Origin: Sphingomonas endolithica
Lineage (GTDB): Bacteria > Pseudomonadota > Alphaproteobacteria > Sphingomonadales > Sphingomonadaceae
Direction of reading: 5' to 3'
NCBI RefSeq assembly: GCF_025231525.1
Contig: NZ_CP103057.1
Coordinates: 682,001-746,000, forward strand
DNA length: 64,000 bases
The position numbers and the translations under genes were made by a program. This document shows positions 1-8,192 of the stretch, in pieces. The notes beneath the pieces are model-generated. The model was not told where the DNA came from. It worked only from the letters and a program-made list of their open reading frames with translations, and made no database searches. Position 1 is the stretch's first letter. Each line of letters begins with the position of its first letter.

Positions 1-230
1 CGCGCTGGGAAGGCTTCGTGCAGGATGCCGTCAGGGACGGAAAGTTCGAGTCGGCTAGCGATGTGGTGAACGAGGGGCTTCGGCTCGTTGAGGAACGCGA
101 AGCCAAGTTGCAGGCGTTGCGGGATACGTTGGCGGCTTCAATGGCGCGCGGTGGGTCATACACCAGCGAGGAAGTCCGCAATCGAATTGCGTCTAGTTTG
201 GCAGAGCGTCGGACGGCCAAGGCTTCGTGA
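1..230 (+). CDS. parD: ParD-family antitoxin (5' end outside window)
   Basis: Antitoxin of a type II toxin-antitoxin pair. ParD proteins have a ribbon-helix-helix DNA-binding N-terminus that represses the operon and a C-terminal segment that wraps the ParE toxin. The frame is open from the first bases of the window and continues ahead of the GTG at 18, and the residues there (RWEGF) fit the usual ParD run-in, so the true start is upstream. The visible part has the family pattern: GKFESASDVVNEGLRL followed by EEREAKLQALR. The stop overlaps the start of the toxin gene by 4 nt (GTGA), so translation is probably coupled. Assignment is by family pattern and gene order. Confidence 0.85.
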   Translation, partial: RWEGFVQDAVRDGKFESASDVVNEGLRLVEEREAKLQALRDTLAASMARGGSYTSEEVRNRIASSLAERRTAKAS

Positions 231-550
231 CCAGGCGGCTGCGCTTCGTCGCATCTGCTTTTGAAAACCTTGATGATATCGCGCACTATGATGATATCGC
301 GCACTATATTGCCGAGCAGTCCAGCAGTATCGATGTGGCTATAGCTTTGGTCGATCGCATCACAGATCACTGCGAGCGCCTTGCCGCGTTGCCAGGCCTG
401 CTTGGTACAAAGCGATCGGACCTGCTGGCGGACATTCGCACCACCCCCTCGAATGGCTATGTGATCTACTTTCGCTACACCGCCGATGCCATCGAGGTGA
501 TCAACGTGCTTCATGCCAGCCGGGATGCCGAGGCGCATTTCCAGGGTTAA
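227..550 (+). CDS. parE: ParE/RelE-superfamily toxin
   Basis: Toxin partner of the upstream ParD-like antitoxin. ParE toxins poison DNA gyrase, while some RelE-fold relatives cleave mRNA, and the target here cannot be told from sequence. The 107-residue length, an early helix with LDDIAHYIAEQ and the C-terminal IEVINVLHASRD strand-helix are typical of the fold. The start is a GTG overlapping the antitoxin TGA. Near residues 16-27 the motif DDIAHY occurs twice in a row because of an 18-bp exact tandem duplication; normal relatives have one copy in the first helix. The gene converges on rmuC with only 7 bp between the two stops. Confidence 0.85.
   Translation: MTRRLRFVASAFENLDDIAHYDDIAHYIAEQSSSIDVAIALVDRITDHCERLAALPGLLGTKRSDLLADIRTTPSNGYVIYFRYTADAIEVINVLHASRDAEAHFQG
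272..307 (+). repeat. 18-bp perfect tandem duplication inside the parE toxin
   Basis: GATGATATCGCGCACTAT occurs twice back to back (272-289 and 290-307). It is a multiple of three, so it adds six residues (DDIAHY) without breaking the frame. It lies in the first helix of the toxin, so it may alter or abolish activity. Confidence 0.95.
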
Positions 551-557
551 CGCGCCG

Positions 558-1943
558 TCACTCGGCCCGTTCTCTCGATTCCTCCAGCAGCGCCGGCGCG
601 GTGCCCTGCCGGGCGAGTGTCTCGATCGCCGGCACGTCTTCCAGTTCGCGAGCGCCGGTTTCGACGTTGAGCGCCTTGAACTTGCGGCCGGTGACCATCA
701 GGCGGCCGTTAAATGAATTGCTGAAGGCGTTGAAGTTGCTCACCGCGCTGTTCAGCCCCGAACCGACCTTGCGCAGGTCGTCTGCCACCTTGGCGAGGCG
801 ATCGTGCATCTCCTTGCCGAGTTCGCCGATCTGGCGCGCTTCCTTGGCGAGCTTCTCCTGCCGCCATACGGCGGCGACAGTGCGGGCGATGGCGATCAGG
901 TTCGTCGGTGTCGCCAGCAGCACCCGCTTGTCGAACGCGAAATCCCACAAGGTCGGATCATGTTCGAGCGCGGCGGACAGGAAATGCTCGCCCGGCACGA
1001 ACATGATGACGTAATCAGGCGCATCGGCGAACTGGCTCCAATAAGCCTTGTTGCCGAGGCCGTTGACGTGCGCGCGCATTGCCGCGGCGTGCGCGCCGAG
1101 CGCGATCAGCTTCTCGGCATCGTCGGCGGCACCGAACGCGTCCTGATAGGCGTTGAGCGACACCTTGGCGTCGATAACGAGCGACTGGCCGCCGGGGATG
1201 TTGATGATGACGTCGGGACGCAGCCGGCCGCCATCCTCGCCGGCGACGCTGACCTCGGTCTGGAAATCGGCATGTTCGGACAGGCCACAGCTTTCGAGCA
1301 CGTTCTTCAGTTGCTGCTCGCCCCAGCGGCCGCGTGACTTTGGAGCGTTGCGCAGCGAGTTGACCAGTTTGGCCGCCTCGGTGGAGACCTTCTCCTGGCC
1401 GATGCGCATCTGTTCGATCTGGCCCTTGAGCTCGCTGAACGCGCCCTTGCGCTCGTTCTCGACCTTGCCGACCGCTTCCTCATATTTGAGCAGGCGATCG
1501 CTGACTGGCTGAAGCATGGACTTGAGGTTCTGCCCCGCCGTTTCTTCGGACTGCTTGAAGCGCTCGTCGGCTCTAGCGAGAAACGCCTTCTGTGCCTCGC
1601 TCAGCAGTTTTCCAGCAACCTCATTGAAGTGGCCGGTCATTGCTTCACGCGAATTCTTAAATTCTTCGAGCCGCGCCTCGAAGGCGCTGGAATGCGCCTT
1701 AAGGGTGGCGTTCTCCATCCGGGCAACGTCGCGCTCCTCGCGGATTAGGTCTAGCTGGTCGCGCAGATAGGCCGCGGCCTTGCCGCGCTCCTCCGCCGCG
1801 GCCAACTCGCCGATGGCGCGCTTGAATTCCTCGGTCCGCGCATCCCGCTCGGCGCGGGCTTGCGCGGCCGTGCGGCTGCCGAGCAGCCAGCCGAGCGCCA
1901 GCCCGACGAGGATGGCGATCAGCACGGCGAAGAGGATTTCCAT
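558..1943 (-). CDS. rmuC: RmuC-family DNA recombination protein
   Basis: RmuC proteins limit inversion at short inverted repeats and carry a PD-(D/E)XK nuclease-like core. This copy has 461 residues. There is an N-terminal membrane anchor (about residues 3-22, hydrophobic, ending GWLLGSR), then a long charged coiled coil to about residue 190. The conserved core follows, with SRGRWGEQQLKNVLE, the RPDVIINIPGG and VIDAKVSLNAY motifs, and VIMFVPGEHFLSAAL. The ATG at 1943 places the anchor at the extreme N-terminus as expected. The gene is transcribed alone toward the ParDE pair. The region ahead of it holds three spaced repeats that could bear on its control. Confidence 0.93.
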   Translation of the reverse strand: MEILFAVLIAILVGLALGWLLGSRTAAQARAERDARTEEFKRAIGELAAAEERGKAAAYLRDQLDLIREERDVARMENATLKAHSSAFEARLEEFKNSREAMTGHFNEVAGKLLSEAQKAFLARADERFKQSEETAGQNLKSMLQPVSDRLLKYEEAVGKVENERKGAFSELKGQIEQMRIGQEKVSTEAAKLVNSLRNAPKSRGRWGEQQLKNVLESCGLSEHADFQTEVSVAGEDGGRLRPDVIINIPGGQSLVIDAKVSLNAYQDAFGAADDAEKLIALGAHAAAMRAHVNGLGNKAYWSQFADAPDYVIMFVPGEHFLSAALEHDPTLWDFAFDKRVLLATPTNLIAIARTVAAVWRQEKLAKEARQIGELGKEMHDRLAKVADDLRKVGSGLNSAVSNFNAFSNSFNGRLMVTGRKFKALNVETGARELEDVPAIETLARQGTAPALLEESRERAE

Positions 1944-2296
1944 CAGCGGACACTCGCGAATGTTGAGGATATTGAACCGCGAACGGCATTTGGCAGCATC
2001 GTCACTCCGGTGGCTAGGCGAATGTTGAGAAGCTCGTCACGCCGGCGTGATGGAAGCGTGGAGCCCGGGCATCGGCGCGAACGTTGAGAATATTGAGGCG
2101 CGACGACCTGATCGACCGGCGGCAAGCAACTATCCCGCAAGAGTTCATCAGCGACAGCGAGCGAGACAAGACCATGCATGGCTAGAACATAGATTGAACA
2201 CGCCATGTAGGACAGCGTGAAATGGAGCGCACCGGGAGAAGCGGCCCGCTTTTGCACCGCCATGCCGTCATGCCGCCATGCCAGCGGGGGTCAGGG
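1944..2296. other. Intergenic region between def and rmuC with three spaced repeats
   Basis: This 353-bp gap holds no convincing gene. Its main feature is three copies of a motif related to GCGAATGTTGAGGATATTGA at 1956-1976, 2018-2030 (shorter) and 2077-2096, spaced about 60 bp apart. Because rmuC is read on the minus strand, all three lie in its upstream region. A 106-codon minus-strand frame here has no family resemblance and was left out. Confidence 0.7.
1956..2096. repeat. Three spaced copies of a ~20-bp motif upstream of rmuC
   Basis: Copies: 1956-1976 (GCGAATGTTGAGGATATTGA plus one A), 2018-2030 (GCGAATGTTGAGA) and 2077-2096 (GCGAACGTTGAGAATATTGA). Start-to-start distances are 62 and 59 bp, close to six helical turns. 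They could be operator sites on one face of the DNA or the remnant of a minisatellite. I do not recognise the motif. Confidence 0.7.
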
Positions 2297-2827
2297 TCAC
2301 CCCGCCTTGCGCATCTTCGTCAGCTTTTTCATCACCATGTCGCGCTTGAGCCGGCTGATGTGATCGATGAACAAGATGCCATTGAGGTGATCGATCTCGT
2401 GCTGGATCGCGGTGGCCATCAGGCCGTCGAAATCCTCTTCTTGGCGAGCGCCCTGATCGTCGAGCCAGGCCAGGCGACAGCGCGCCGGGCGCTCAACGTC
2501 GGCATATTGCTCGGGGATCGAGAGGCAGCCTTCGTTGTAGCTCGACATTTCGTCGCTGACCGAGACGAGTTCGGGATTGATGAACACGTGCGGGCGGCGG
2601 ACGGGCTTCGCGTCTTCCTCGTCCGATTCCGGTTCTTGCAGGTCGATCACGACGATGCGCTGGTCGATCGCGACCTGCGTTGCGGCCAGGCCGATGCCGC
2701 GGGCGTCGTACATCGTGTCGAACATGTCGGCGACGATCGCGCGCACGGCGTCGTTCACCGCTTCGACGGGCTCCGCCACGGCACGCAGACCGGGATGTGG
2801 TACTTCGAGTATGTCTAGGATTGCCAT
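2297..2827 (-). CDS. def: Peptide deformylase
   Basis: Removes the N-formyl group from nascent proteins; a metal enzyme acting at the ribosome exit. All three signature motifs are present: GIGLAATQ (residues 44-51), EGCLSIP with metal ligand C101, and HEIDH with ligands H143 and H147 and catalytic E144. Length (176 residues) is normal. There is a small acidic insertion around residues 65-74 (EPESDEEDAK) in a surface region. It lies just downstream of recR on the same strand. The formyltransferase gene fmt starts on the opposite strand only about 0.7 kb away, so the genes that add and remove the formyl group are neighbours. Confidence 0.97.
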   Translation of the reverse strand: MAILDILEVPHPGLRAVAEPVEAVNDAVRAIVADMFDTMYDARGIGLAATQVAIDQRIVVIDLQEPESDEEDAKPVRRPHVFINPELVSVSDEMSSYNEGCLSIPEQYADVERPARCRLAWLDDQGARQEEDFDGLMATAIQHEIDHLNGILFIDHISRLKRDMVMKKLTKMRKAG

Positions 2828-2858
2828 GCGCTTCGGCTAGGAAAGTGGGCGGTCGGCG

Positions 2859-3455
2859 TCAAGCCACCGGACGCCGTGCGCGCAGCGCCTGGGCGAGCGT
2901 GCCTTCGTCGAGATAGTCGAGTTCGCCGCCGACCGGCAGGCCGTGCGCCAGTTGGGTAACGCGGATCGGAAAGCGGTCGATGCGGTCGGCAATATAATGC
3001 GCGGTGGTCTGGCCTTCGAGCGTGGCGTTCATCGCGAGCACGACTTCGTCGATGCCACCGGCCTCGATGCGGCGAACCAGCGAATCGATCGTCAGATCCT
3101 CAGGCCGGACGCCTTCGAGCGCGGACAGGCGGCCGCCCAGCACGTGGAAGCGCCCCGGGAACAGGCGCGAGCGATCGAGCGCCCAGAGATCGGCGACTTC
3201 TTCCACCACGCACAGCGCACGCGCGTCGCGGCGGGGATCGGCGCAGATCGCGCACGGGTTGGTGGTATCGATATTCCCGCAATTCCCGCAGGTTGCGAGT
3301 GTTTCATCGACAGCGTTGAGAGCATCGAGCAAGGGCCCGAGTGCGGTTTCGCGTTTCTTGAGGAGGTGCAGGACCGCGCGGCGAGCCGATCTGGGGCCAA
3401 GGCCGGGAAGCCGCGCCAAGGCTTGCGTCAACGCTTCGATCTGTGGGGAGGCCAT
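2859..3455 (-). CDS. recR: Recombination mediator RecR
   Basis: RecR works with RecO (and RecF) to load RecA onto SSB-coated single-stranded gaps. The 198-residue form starting at MASPQIEAL matches the usual length. The open frame extends about 75 codons further upstream, but that extension has no RecR similarity and would run through the fmt start, so it was rejected. Visible parts are the helix-hairpin-helix ([17 protein letters not shown], about 16-32), a four-cysteine zinc finger (C56, C59, C68, C71) and a TOPRIM segment ([15 protein letters not shown] onward). It is divergent from fmt with a 55-bp gap, and upstream of def. Confidence 0.96.
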   Translation of the reverse strand: MASPQIEALTQALARLPGLGPRSARRAVLHLLKKRETALGPLLDALNAVDETLATCGNCGNIDTTNPCAICADPRRDARALCVVEEVADLWALDRSRLFPGRFHVLGGRLSALEGVRPEDLTIDSLVRRIEAGGIDEVVLAMNATLEGQTTAHYIADRIDRFPIRVTQLAHGLPVGGELDYLDEGTLAQALRARRPVA

Positions 3456-3510
3456 GGTGGAACAGATAGGGGGTTGCGCGGGGGAATGCCAAGCGGCCAG
3501 AGCATGCGCC

Positions 3511-4425
3511 ATGCGTATTGTCTTCATGGGAACGCCCGCATTTTCGGTGCCGGTGCTGCAGGCCTTGGTCGATGCCAGGCATGATGTGGCTGCGGTGTAC
3601 AGCCAGCCGGCGCGGCGTAGCGGGCGCGGCAAGGCAGTGACGCCCTCCCCCGTGCAAGCACGTGCCGAGGCCTTGGGCATTGCGGTACGGACGCCGGTAT
3701 CGCTGAAGGATGCGGCCGCCCAAGAGGAGTTTGCCGGGTTCGAGGCGGACGTGGCGGTGGTCGCCGCTTATGGGCTGATCCTGCCACGTGCCGTGCTGGC
3801 GGCGCCTCGGTTGGGGTGTCTCAACGTGCATGGCTCGTTGCTGCCGCGGTGGCGTGGGGCGGCGCCGATCCAGCGCGCGATCCTGGCGGGCGATGCCGAG
3901 ACCGGGGTCGGGATCATGCAGATGGAGGCGGGGCTGGATACCGGGCCGGTGCGGCTGGAGGGTCGGACGGCCGTCGGCGCCAAGACGGCCGGCGATCTGA
4001 CCGACGAACTGAGCCTGATGGGCGCGCGGTTGATGGTGGAGGTGCTGAGCGACATCGACGCATATCCGGCGGTCGCCCAGCCTGCGCAGGGCATCACTTA
4101 TGCGCCCAAGATCGACAAGGCGGAGACCCGGCTGGATTTCGCGAAGAGTGCGGTGGAGGTCGAGCGGCAGGTGCGCGGGTTCAATCCGCCGGGAGCCTGG
4201 TTCGAGGTTGGCGGTGAGCGGGTGCGGGTATTGGCGGCCGAGGTGTCGCCCGCTTCTGCCCGTGGCGTTGGTCGGGGTGACGGTGTCGTGATGGACGACG
4301 CATTGACCGTCCAATGCTCCGAAGGCTCGATCCGCCCTACCCTGCTGCAGCGCGCCGGGCGCGGCGTGATGAATGCGGGCGAATTGCTGCGTGGTTTTCC
4401 GATCCCGGCGGGGACGCAGCTTTGA
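3511..4425 (+). CDS. fmt: Methionyl-tRNA formyltransferase
   Basis: Formylates initiator Met-tRNA with 10-formyl-tetrahydrofolate. The 304-residue protein starts [16 protein letters not shown], the standard N-terminus; the longer upstream frame is a shadow of recR on the other strand. Catalytic pattern N105, H107 ([17 protein letters not shown]) and D143 (AGLDTGP) is intact. The C-terminal tRNA-binding domain starts near residue 205. The stop overlaps the TTG start of truA, so the two genes are probably translationally coupled. Confidence 0.97.
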   Translation: MRIVFMGTPAFSVPVLQALVDARHDVAAVYSQPARRSGRGKAVTPSPVQARAEALGIAVRTPVSLKDAAAQEEFAGFEADVAVVAAYGLILPRAVLAAPRLGCLNVHGSLLPRWRGAAPIQRAILAGDAETGVGIMQMEAGLDTGPVRLEGRTAVGAKTAGDLTDELSLMGARLMVEVLSDIDAYPAVAQPAQGITYAPKIDKAETRLDFAKSAVEVERQVRGFNPPGAWFEVGGERVRVLAAEVSPASARGVGRGDGVVMDDALTVQCSEGSIRPTLLQRAGRGVMNAGELLRGFPIPAGTQL

Positions 4426-5165
4426 CGCGCTTTGCGCTGACGATCGAGTATGACGGACGGCCGTTCGCCGGTTGGCAGCGGCAGACGCATAGCCCCAGCC
4501 TGCAGGCGGCGATCGAGGCGGCGGTGCTGGCGGTGACGGGCGAGACGGTGGCGGTGCATGCCGCGGGGCGCACCGACGCCGGGGTGCATGCGACGGCGAT
4601 GCGCGCGCATGTCGATGTCGCCAAGCCGCTGACGGAGTTTCGGCTGGCCGCGGCGATCAACGCCAAGCTGGCGCCGGCGCCGGTCGCGATCCTGGCGTGC
4701 GAGGAAGTGGCCGAGGATTGGCATGCGCGCTTCTCGTGCCTCGGCCGGCATTACGAGTATCGCATCGCCACGCGCCGGGCGCCGTTGACCTGGGAGCGCG
4801 GGTTGGCGTGGCGGGTACCGGTGGCGCTGGACACCGAGGCAATGGCGGCGGCGGCGGCGCGGTTGCTCGGGCGGCATGACTTCACGACATTTCGTTCGGC
4901 GCATTGTCAGGCGGATAGCGCGCTCCGGACGCTGGATCGCCTGGATGTGGTGGCGCGTGGCGACCGTATCAGCGTGTTCGCTTCGGCGCGGTCGTTCCTG
5001 CATCATCAGGTGCGGTCGATGGTCGGGTGCCTGGGGTTGGTCGGCCAGGGAAAATGGTCGGCAGATGACATGGCGGATGCGCTGGCGGCGCGGGATCGCA
5101 CACGCCTGGGCCTGAATGCGCCGCCTGACGGGTTGTTCTTTATCGGTGCGGATTATCCGCCTTAA
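4422..5165 (+). CDS. truA: tRNA pseudouridine synthase TruA
   Basis: Converts uridines 38-40 of the tRNA anticodon arm to pseudouridine. I chose the TTG at 4422, which overlaps the fmt stop (TTGA), because the protein then begins [21 protein letters not shown], the normal TruA N-terminus, and has 247 residues. An in-frame ATG at 4314 would add 36 residues with no family match. The catalytic aspartate D52 lies in [11 protein letters not shown]. The C-terminal [13 protein letters not shown] motif is present. The gene ends 4 nt inside the convergent methyltransferase gene. Confidence 0.96.
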   Translation: MTRFALTIEYDGRPFAGWQRQTHSPSLQAAIEAAVLAVTGETVAVHAAGRTDAGVHATAMRAHVDVAKPLTEFRLAAAINAKLAPAPVAILACEEVAEDWHARFSCLGRHYEYRIATRRAPLTWERGLAWRVPVALDTEAMAAAAARLLGRHDFTTFRSAHCQADSALRTLDRLDVVARGDRISVFASARSFLHHQVRSMVGCLGLVGQGKWSADDMADALAARDRTRLGLNAPPDGLFFIGADYPP

Positions 5166-6358
5166 CGGCTGAACTTTGCGGCCAGTTCGACGTGCGTGGA
5201 CCAGCGGAACTGGCCGACCGGCTGGATCCAGTCGAGCTTATAGCCGCCTTGGCACAATATCTCCGCATCACGCGCGAAGCTGCTGGGATTGCAAGAGACA
5301 TAGGCGATTGTCGGCACCTTGGACGTTGCCAGCAGCAGCGCCTGCTCGCGCGCACCGGCCCTGGGCGGATCGAGCACGATGGCGCCGAAGCGGTCGAGCT
5401 CTGCGGTGGTGAGCGGACGCCGATAAAGGTCGCGATGATCGGCGAAGACAGCGCGGCGGGCCTGAGCGGCGGCGCCCTTCAGCGACAGGATCGCGTCACG
5501 TGCCGCCTCGCCGGCATAGACCTTGCCGGGTAACGCGAAGGTAAAGGTGCCGAGGCCGGCGAACAGATCGGCGATCGTCGCCGCGCCGCTGGTGGCGGTG
5601 CGGACTGCGTCGATCAGCGCGGCCTCCCCGTCCCTTGTCGCCTGGAGAAACGCGGCGACGGGGAGCGGCACGGCGACGCCGCTCAGCGTGATCGTCACCG
5701 GCTCGGGTTCCCAGCGCACCTCGGGGCCGACGCCGCCATCGATGGCGAAGCGCGCGACGTTGTTGGCAAGCGCAAAGGCACTGATCGCTTCGGCGGCATC
5801 CAGGCCTTCGGCTTCGATGCCGTCGATCAGCAGGTCGATGCCTTGATCGGCCTGGGTCAGGTGCAGCCGGGCACGACGGTTCTTGCGCAGGAACCTGGCG
5901 AGCAGGGTGCGCAGCGGCGCGATGACCGCGAACAGTTCGGGGGTCAGCACCCAGCATTCGTGGATATCGACCAGCGTGTGGCTGGCATTCTCGCTGAAGC
6001 CGATCTGCACCTTGCCGTTCTTGAGTTCGGCTTGCAGCGCGGCGCGGCGGCGGGTCTTGGGCGGCGATAGCTTGGGCGGGCGGATCTCGGTGGTGAAGCT
6101 GTGCGCGGCAAGCGCGCCGTGGATGCGATCGGTGATGAACTGGGCATAGCTTTCGTCATCGAGATGCTGAAGCTGACAGCCGCCGCAGGTGGGGAAGTGG
6201 CGGCATGGCGGGACCTGATGGTGCGGGCCCGGGACGATCTCACCGCTGGAAGTGAGCGTGTCGCCGGGGGCAGCGAGGGCTGCGCTGCGGCCGTCGGCGG
6301 TGAGCCCCTCGCCGCGCGCGGCGACGCGGATGATGGTATCAGTCATGCGGTCGGTCAT
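5162..6358 (-). CDS. TrmA/RlmD-family 23S rRNA (uracil-5)-methyltransferase, Fe-S type
   Basis: SAM-dependent m5U RNA methyltransferase of the RumA/RlmD/RlmC class, probably acting on 23S rRNA. The 398-residue protein has the four [4Fe-4S] cysteines C52, C58, C61 and C135. The N-terminal TRAM-like domain is short. The SAM-binding motif is [14 protein letters not shown], followed by DPPRAGA and the nucleophilic cysteine in [12 protein letters not shown]. The family ending with a THVE motif ([13 protein letters not shown]) is present. Its start overlaps the nnrDE stop by 4 nt (ATGA), and an alternative ATG lies four codons in. Which uridine is modified (RlmC or RlmD type) cannot be decided here. 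Confidence 0.92.
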   Translation of the reverse strand: MTDRMTDTIIRVAARGEGLTADGRSAALAAPGDTLTSSGEIVPGPHHQVPPCRHFPTCGGCQLQHLDDESYAQFITDRIHGALAAHSFTTEIRPPKLSPPKTRRRAALQAELKNGKVQIGFSENASHTLVDIHECWVLTPELFAVIAPLRTLLARFLRKNRRARLHLTQADQGIDLLIDGIEAEGLDAAEAISAFALANNVARFAIDGGVGPEVRWEPEPVTITLSGVAVPLPVAAFLQATRDGEAALIDAVRTATSGAATIADLFAGLGTFTFALPGKVYAGEAARDAILSLKGAAAQARRAVFADHRDLYRRPLTTAELDRFGAIVLDPPRAGAREQALLLATSKVPTIAYVSCNPSSFARDAEILCQGGYKLDWIQPVGQFRWSTHVELAAKFSR

Positions 6359-7800
6359 TGGGAGGCTCTAGCGGCACTCAGCGCTTGGGCAAGGTCGTCG
6401 GCGATGAAGGCCGGGCCACAGCGGCGGGCGGCCTCGGCATGGAGCCAGACGCCGGCAGCGGCGGCTTCGAGCGGGCTCAGACCAGCGGCGAGCATCGCGG
6501 CGATCGTACCGGCGAGAACGTCGCCGGTGCCGGCGGTGGAGAGCCAGGGACTGGCGCCCGTTGCGACGCGAACGTCGCCATCTGGGCTGGCGATGACGGT
6601 GTCGGCGCCTTTGAAGACGATCGTCGCGCCTGACTGCATGGCAGCGGCGCGGGCGCGCTCGACCTTGCTGGCGGCGTCGGTGCCGAACAAGGCGTCGAAC
6701 TCGCCGGCATGGGGGGTGAGGATCGCGGGTGCATTGCGCGTGGCGAGTTGCGAGAGGCGCGCTCCTTTGAGCAGATGGAGCGCGTCGCCATCGATGACGA
6801 GCGGGCGATCGGTCGCGAGGGTTGCGTCGAGCTTGTCCTCAGCGTCTGCATTCCGTCCCAGGCCAGGGCCGATCAGCAGCGCGTCGATGCGCCGTTCGGC
6901 AATCGCCTCGGCCGAGAAGGGTTTGTGGACCAGCGCGTCGGGGCCGCCTTGGTCGTCGGCGAGCAGCAGGACGTAGCCGGCACCGGCACGCATCGCGGCG
7001 ATGCTGGCGAGCCGGGCGGCGCCGGGCATGGTGCCGGCGACGATCGCGACCATGCCGCGGGTGTATTTGTGGGCGTCCGGGCCTGGCGCCGAGAGGATGG
7101 GCTTTGCGAGGACGTGGGCGCGCGAGGTGATCGGGACGCCGATGTCGAGGATGCGGACCGTGCCGCAATGGCTTGCGGCGGGCTGGAGAAGGTGGCTGGG
7201 TTTCGCGGCGCCTAGTGCGAGCGTGACGTCATAGTTGGGGATGGGGCTGATGACGCGTCCGTCGTCGGTGGTGACGCCACTGGGTAGATCGATGGCGATC
7301 CTGAGATTTGCGGATTGCGCAAGTTCGAGCAGTTTTGGGGCGATCGGGGTCGCGCCTTCGATGGTGCGTTCCGACTGGGCCCCGGCCTTCGCCGGGGAGC
7401 TGGTCGTGGGGGCGTCCAAACCGCGTGTCAGGCCGGTGCCGAACAGGGCGTCGATCAGGATCGGGGCGGGTTGTGCCGTGGCGAAGGGTTCGACCGGGCC
7501 CGGCCACCTTGCTTTGGCCGCCCGGGCAGGGTCGGTCTTGGGATCGCCGAGTGCTGCGACCCGGACCTTCAGACCGGCCTTGTGCAGCAGCCTGGCGGCG
7601 ACATAGCCGTCGCCACCATTGTTGCCGGGTCCGCACAGGATCAGGATCGGGTTGGAGCCGGCAAGCCGCCGGACGGCGGCGGCGATATGCTGTCCGGCGC
7701 GGTCCATCAGGCTTTCCACCGTTGTGCCGGCGGCGATCACCGCATCCTCCGCCGCGCGCATTTCGGCCGCGGTCAGGATCGGGCCGGCAAGTGGCGTCAT
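6355..7800 (-). CDS. nnrDE: Bifunctional NAD(P)H-hydrate epimerase / ADP-dependent dehydratase
   Basis: Repairs NAD(P)H damaged by hydration: the N-terminal YjeF domain interconverts the epimers and the C-terminal carbohydrate-kinase-like domain removes water using ADP. Visible motifs are CGPGNNGGDGYVAA (about residue 56), DALFGTGLTRG and IDLPSGV in the epimerase half. The dehydratase half has NAPAILTPHAGEF and STAGTGDVLAGTIAAML. Length (481) fits the fused form. Residues near 133-141 (SSPAKAGAQ) and their surroundings make an unusual loop encoded by a dispersed palindromic repeat. Overlaps its two neighbours by 4 nt each way, so it is part of a compact operon. Confidence 0.95.
   Translation of the reverse strand: MTPLAGPILTAAEMRAAEDAVIAAGTTVESLMDRAGQHIAAAVRRLAGSNPILILCGPGNNGGDGYVAARLLHKAGLKVRVAALGDPKTDPARAAKARWPGPVEPFATAQPAPILIDALFGTGLTRGLDAPTTSSPAKAGAQSERTIEGATPIAPKLLELAQSANLRIAIDLPSGVTTDDGRVISPIPNYDVTLALGAAKPSHLLQPAASHCGTVRILDIGVPITSRAHVLAKPILSAPGPDAHKYTRGMVAIVAGTMPGAARLASIAAMRAGAGYVLLLADDQGGPDALVHKPFSAEAIAERRIDALLIGPGLGRNADAEDKLDATLATDRPLVIDGDALHLLKGARLSQLATRNAPAILTPHAGEFDALFGTDAASKVERARAAAMQSGATIVFKGADTVIASPDGDVRVATGASPWLSTAGTGDVLAGTIAAMLAAGLSPLEAAAAGVWLHAEAARRCGPAFIADDLAQALSAARASQ
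7375..7401. repeat. REP-like palindrome embedded in nnrDE
   Basis: The segment contains CCCCGGCCTTCGCCGGGG, the core of the palindromic repeat family also seen at 16077-16102, 16152-16178 and 42753-42778. It is in frame within nnrDE and encodes the SSPAKAGAQ loop. Confidence 0.85.
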
Positions 7801-8192
7801 GAGGCTGGCTTGGCGGGCTTTACCGTGGCGGGCAGGCGATAGCGGCTGGTGCCGAGCGCGACCTCGATCTCATTATTGGCGAGCACGCTGACCTTGGCGC
7901 TCTCTGCACCATCGGCCGCGATCACGCCGCGACCATCCTTGGTGACCATCAGGCGGTGGAAGGCGCCGTCGGGATGGCGCACGGTGAGGATCAGCCCGGC
8001 ATCGCCTTGCTCGCGATCGACCGTGCAGCTGCGGGCGAAGCCACCCTGCCCTTGGGCGCACAGGATGCGGCCATCGTCCGCGTTTTGCGCATTGGCCTGA
8101 GCTTCGTATTTGGCCAGGGTGGCGTGATCGGTCTTCTGCTCGCCACAGGCAGCGAGCGCGAGCGGCAGCAGTACCGCGCTAGATATCCGCAT
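7797..8192 (-). CDS. Small hypothetical lipoprotein
   Basis: Function unknown. The 131-residue protein begins [20 protein letters not shown], a lipoprotein signal peptide with lipobox LAAC, so it should be lipid-anchored at the cell envelope. The mature part holds two cysteines ([14 protein letters not shown]) that could form a disulfide, and ends in a lysine/proline tail. I preferred the ATG at 8192; another at 8198 adds two residues and the longer frame is a shadow of ilvD. It overlaps the 3' end of ilvD and its stop overlaps the nnrDE start (ATGA), so all are likely co-transcribed. Confidence 0.8.
   Translation of the reverse strand: MRISSAVLLPLALAACGEQKTDHATLAKYEAQANAQNADDGRILCAQGQGGFARSCTVDREQGDAGLILTVRHPDGAFHRLMVTKDGRGVIAADGAESAKVSVLANNEIEVALGTSRYRLPATVKPAKPAS

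Noticed and set aside
1943..2263. Minus-strand 106-codon frame upstream of rmuC
   Set aside because: No family resemblance, unlikely composition and it covers the repeats. It is treated as intergenic.
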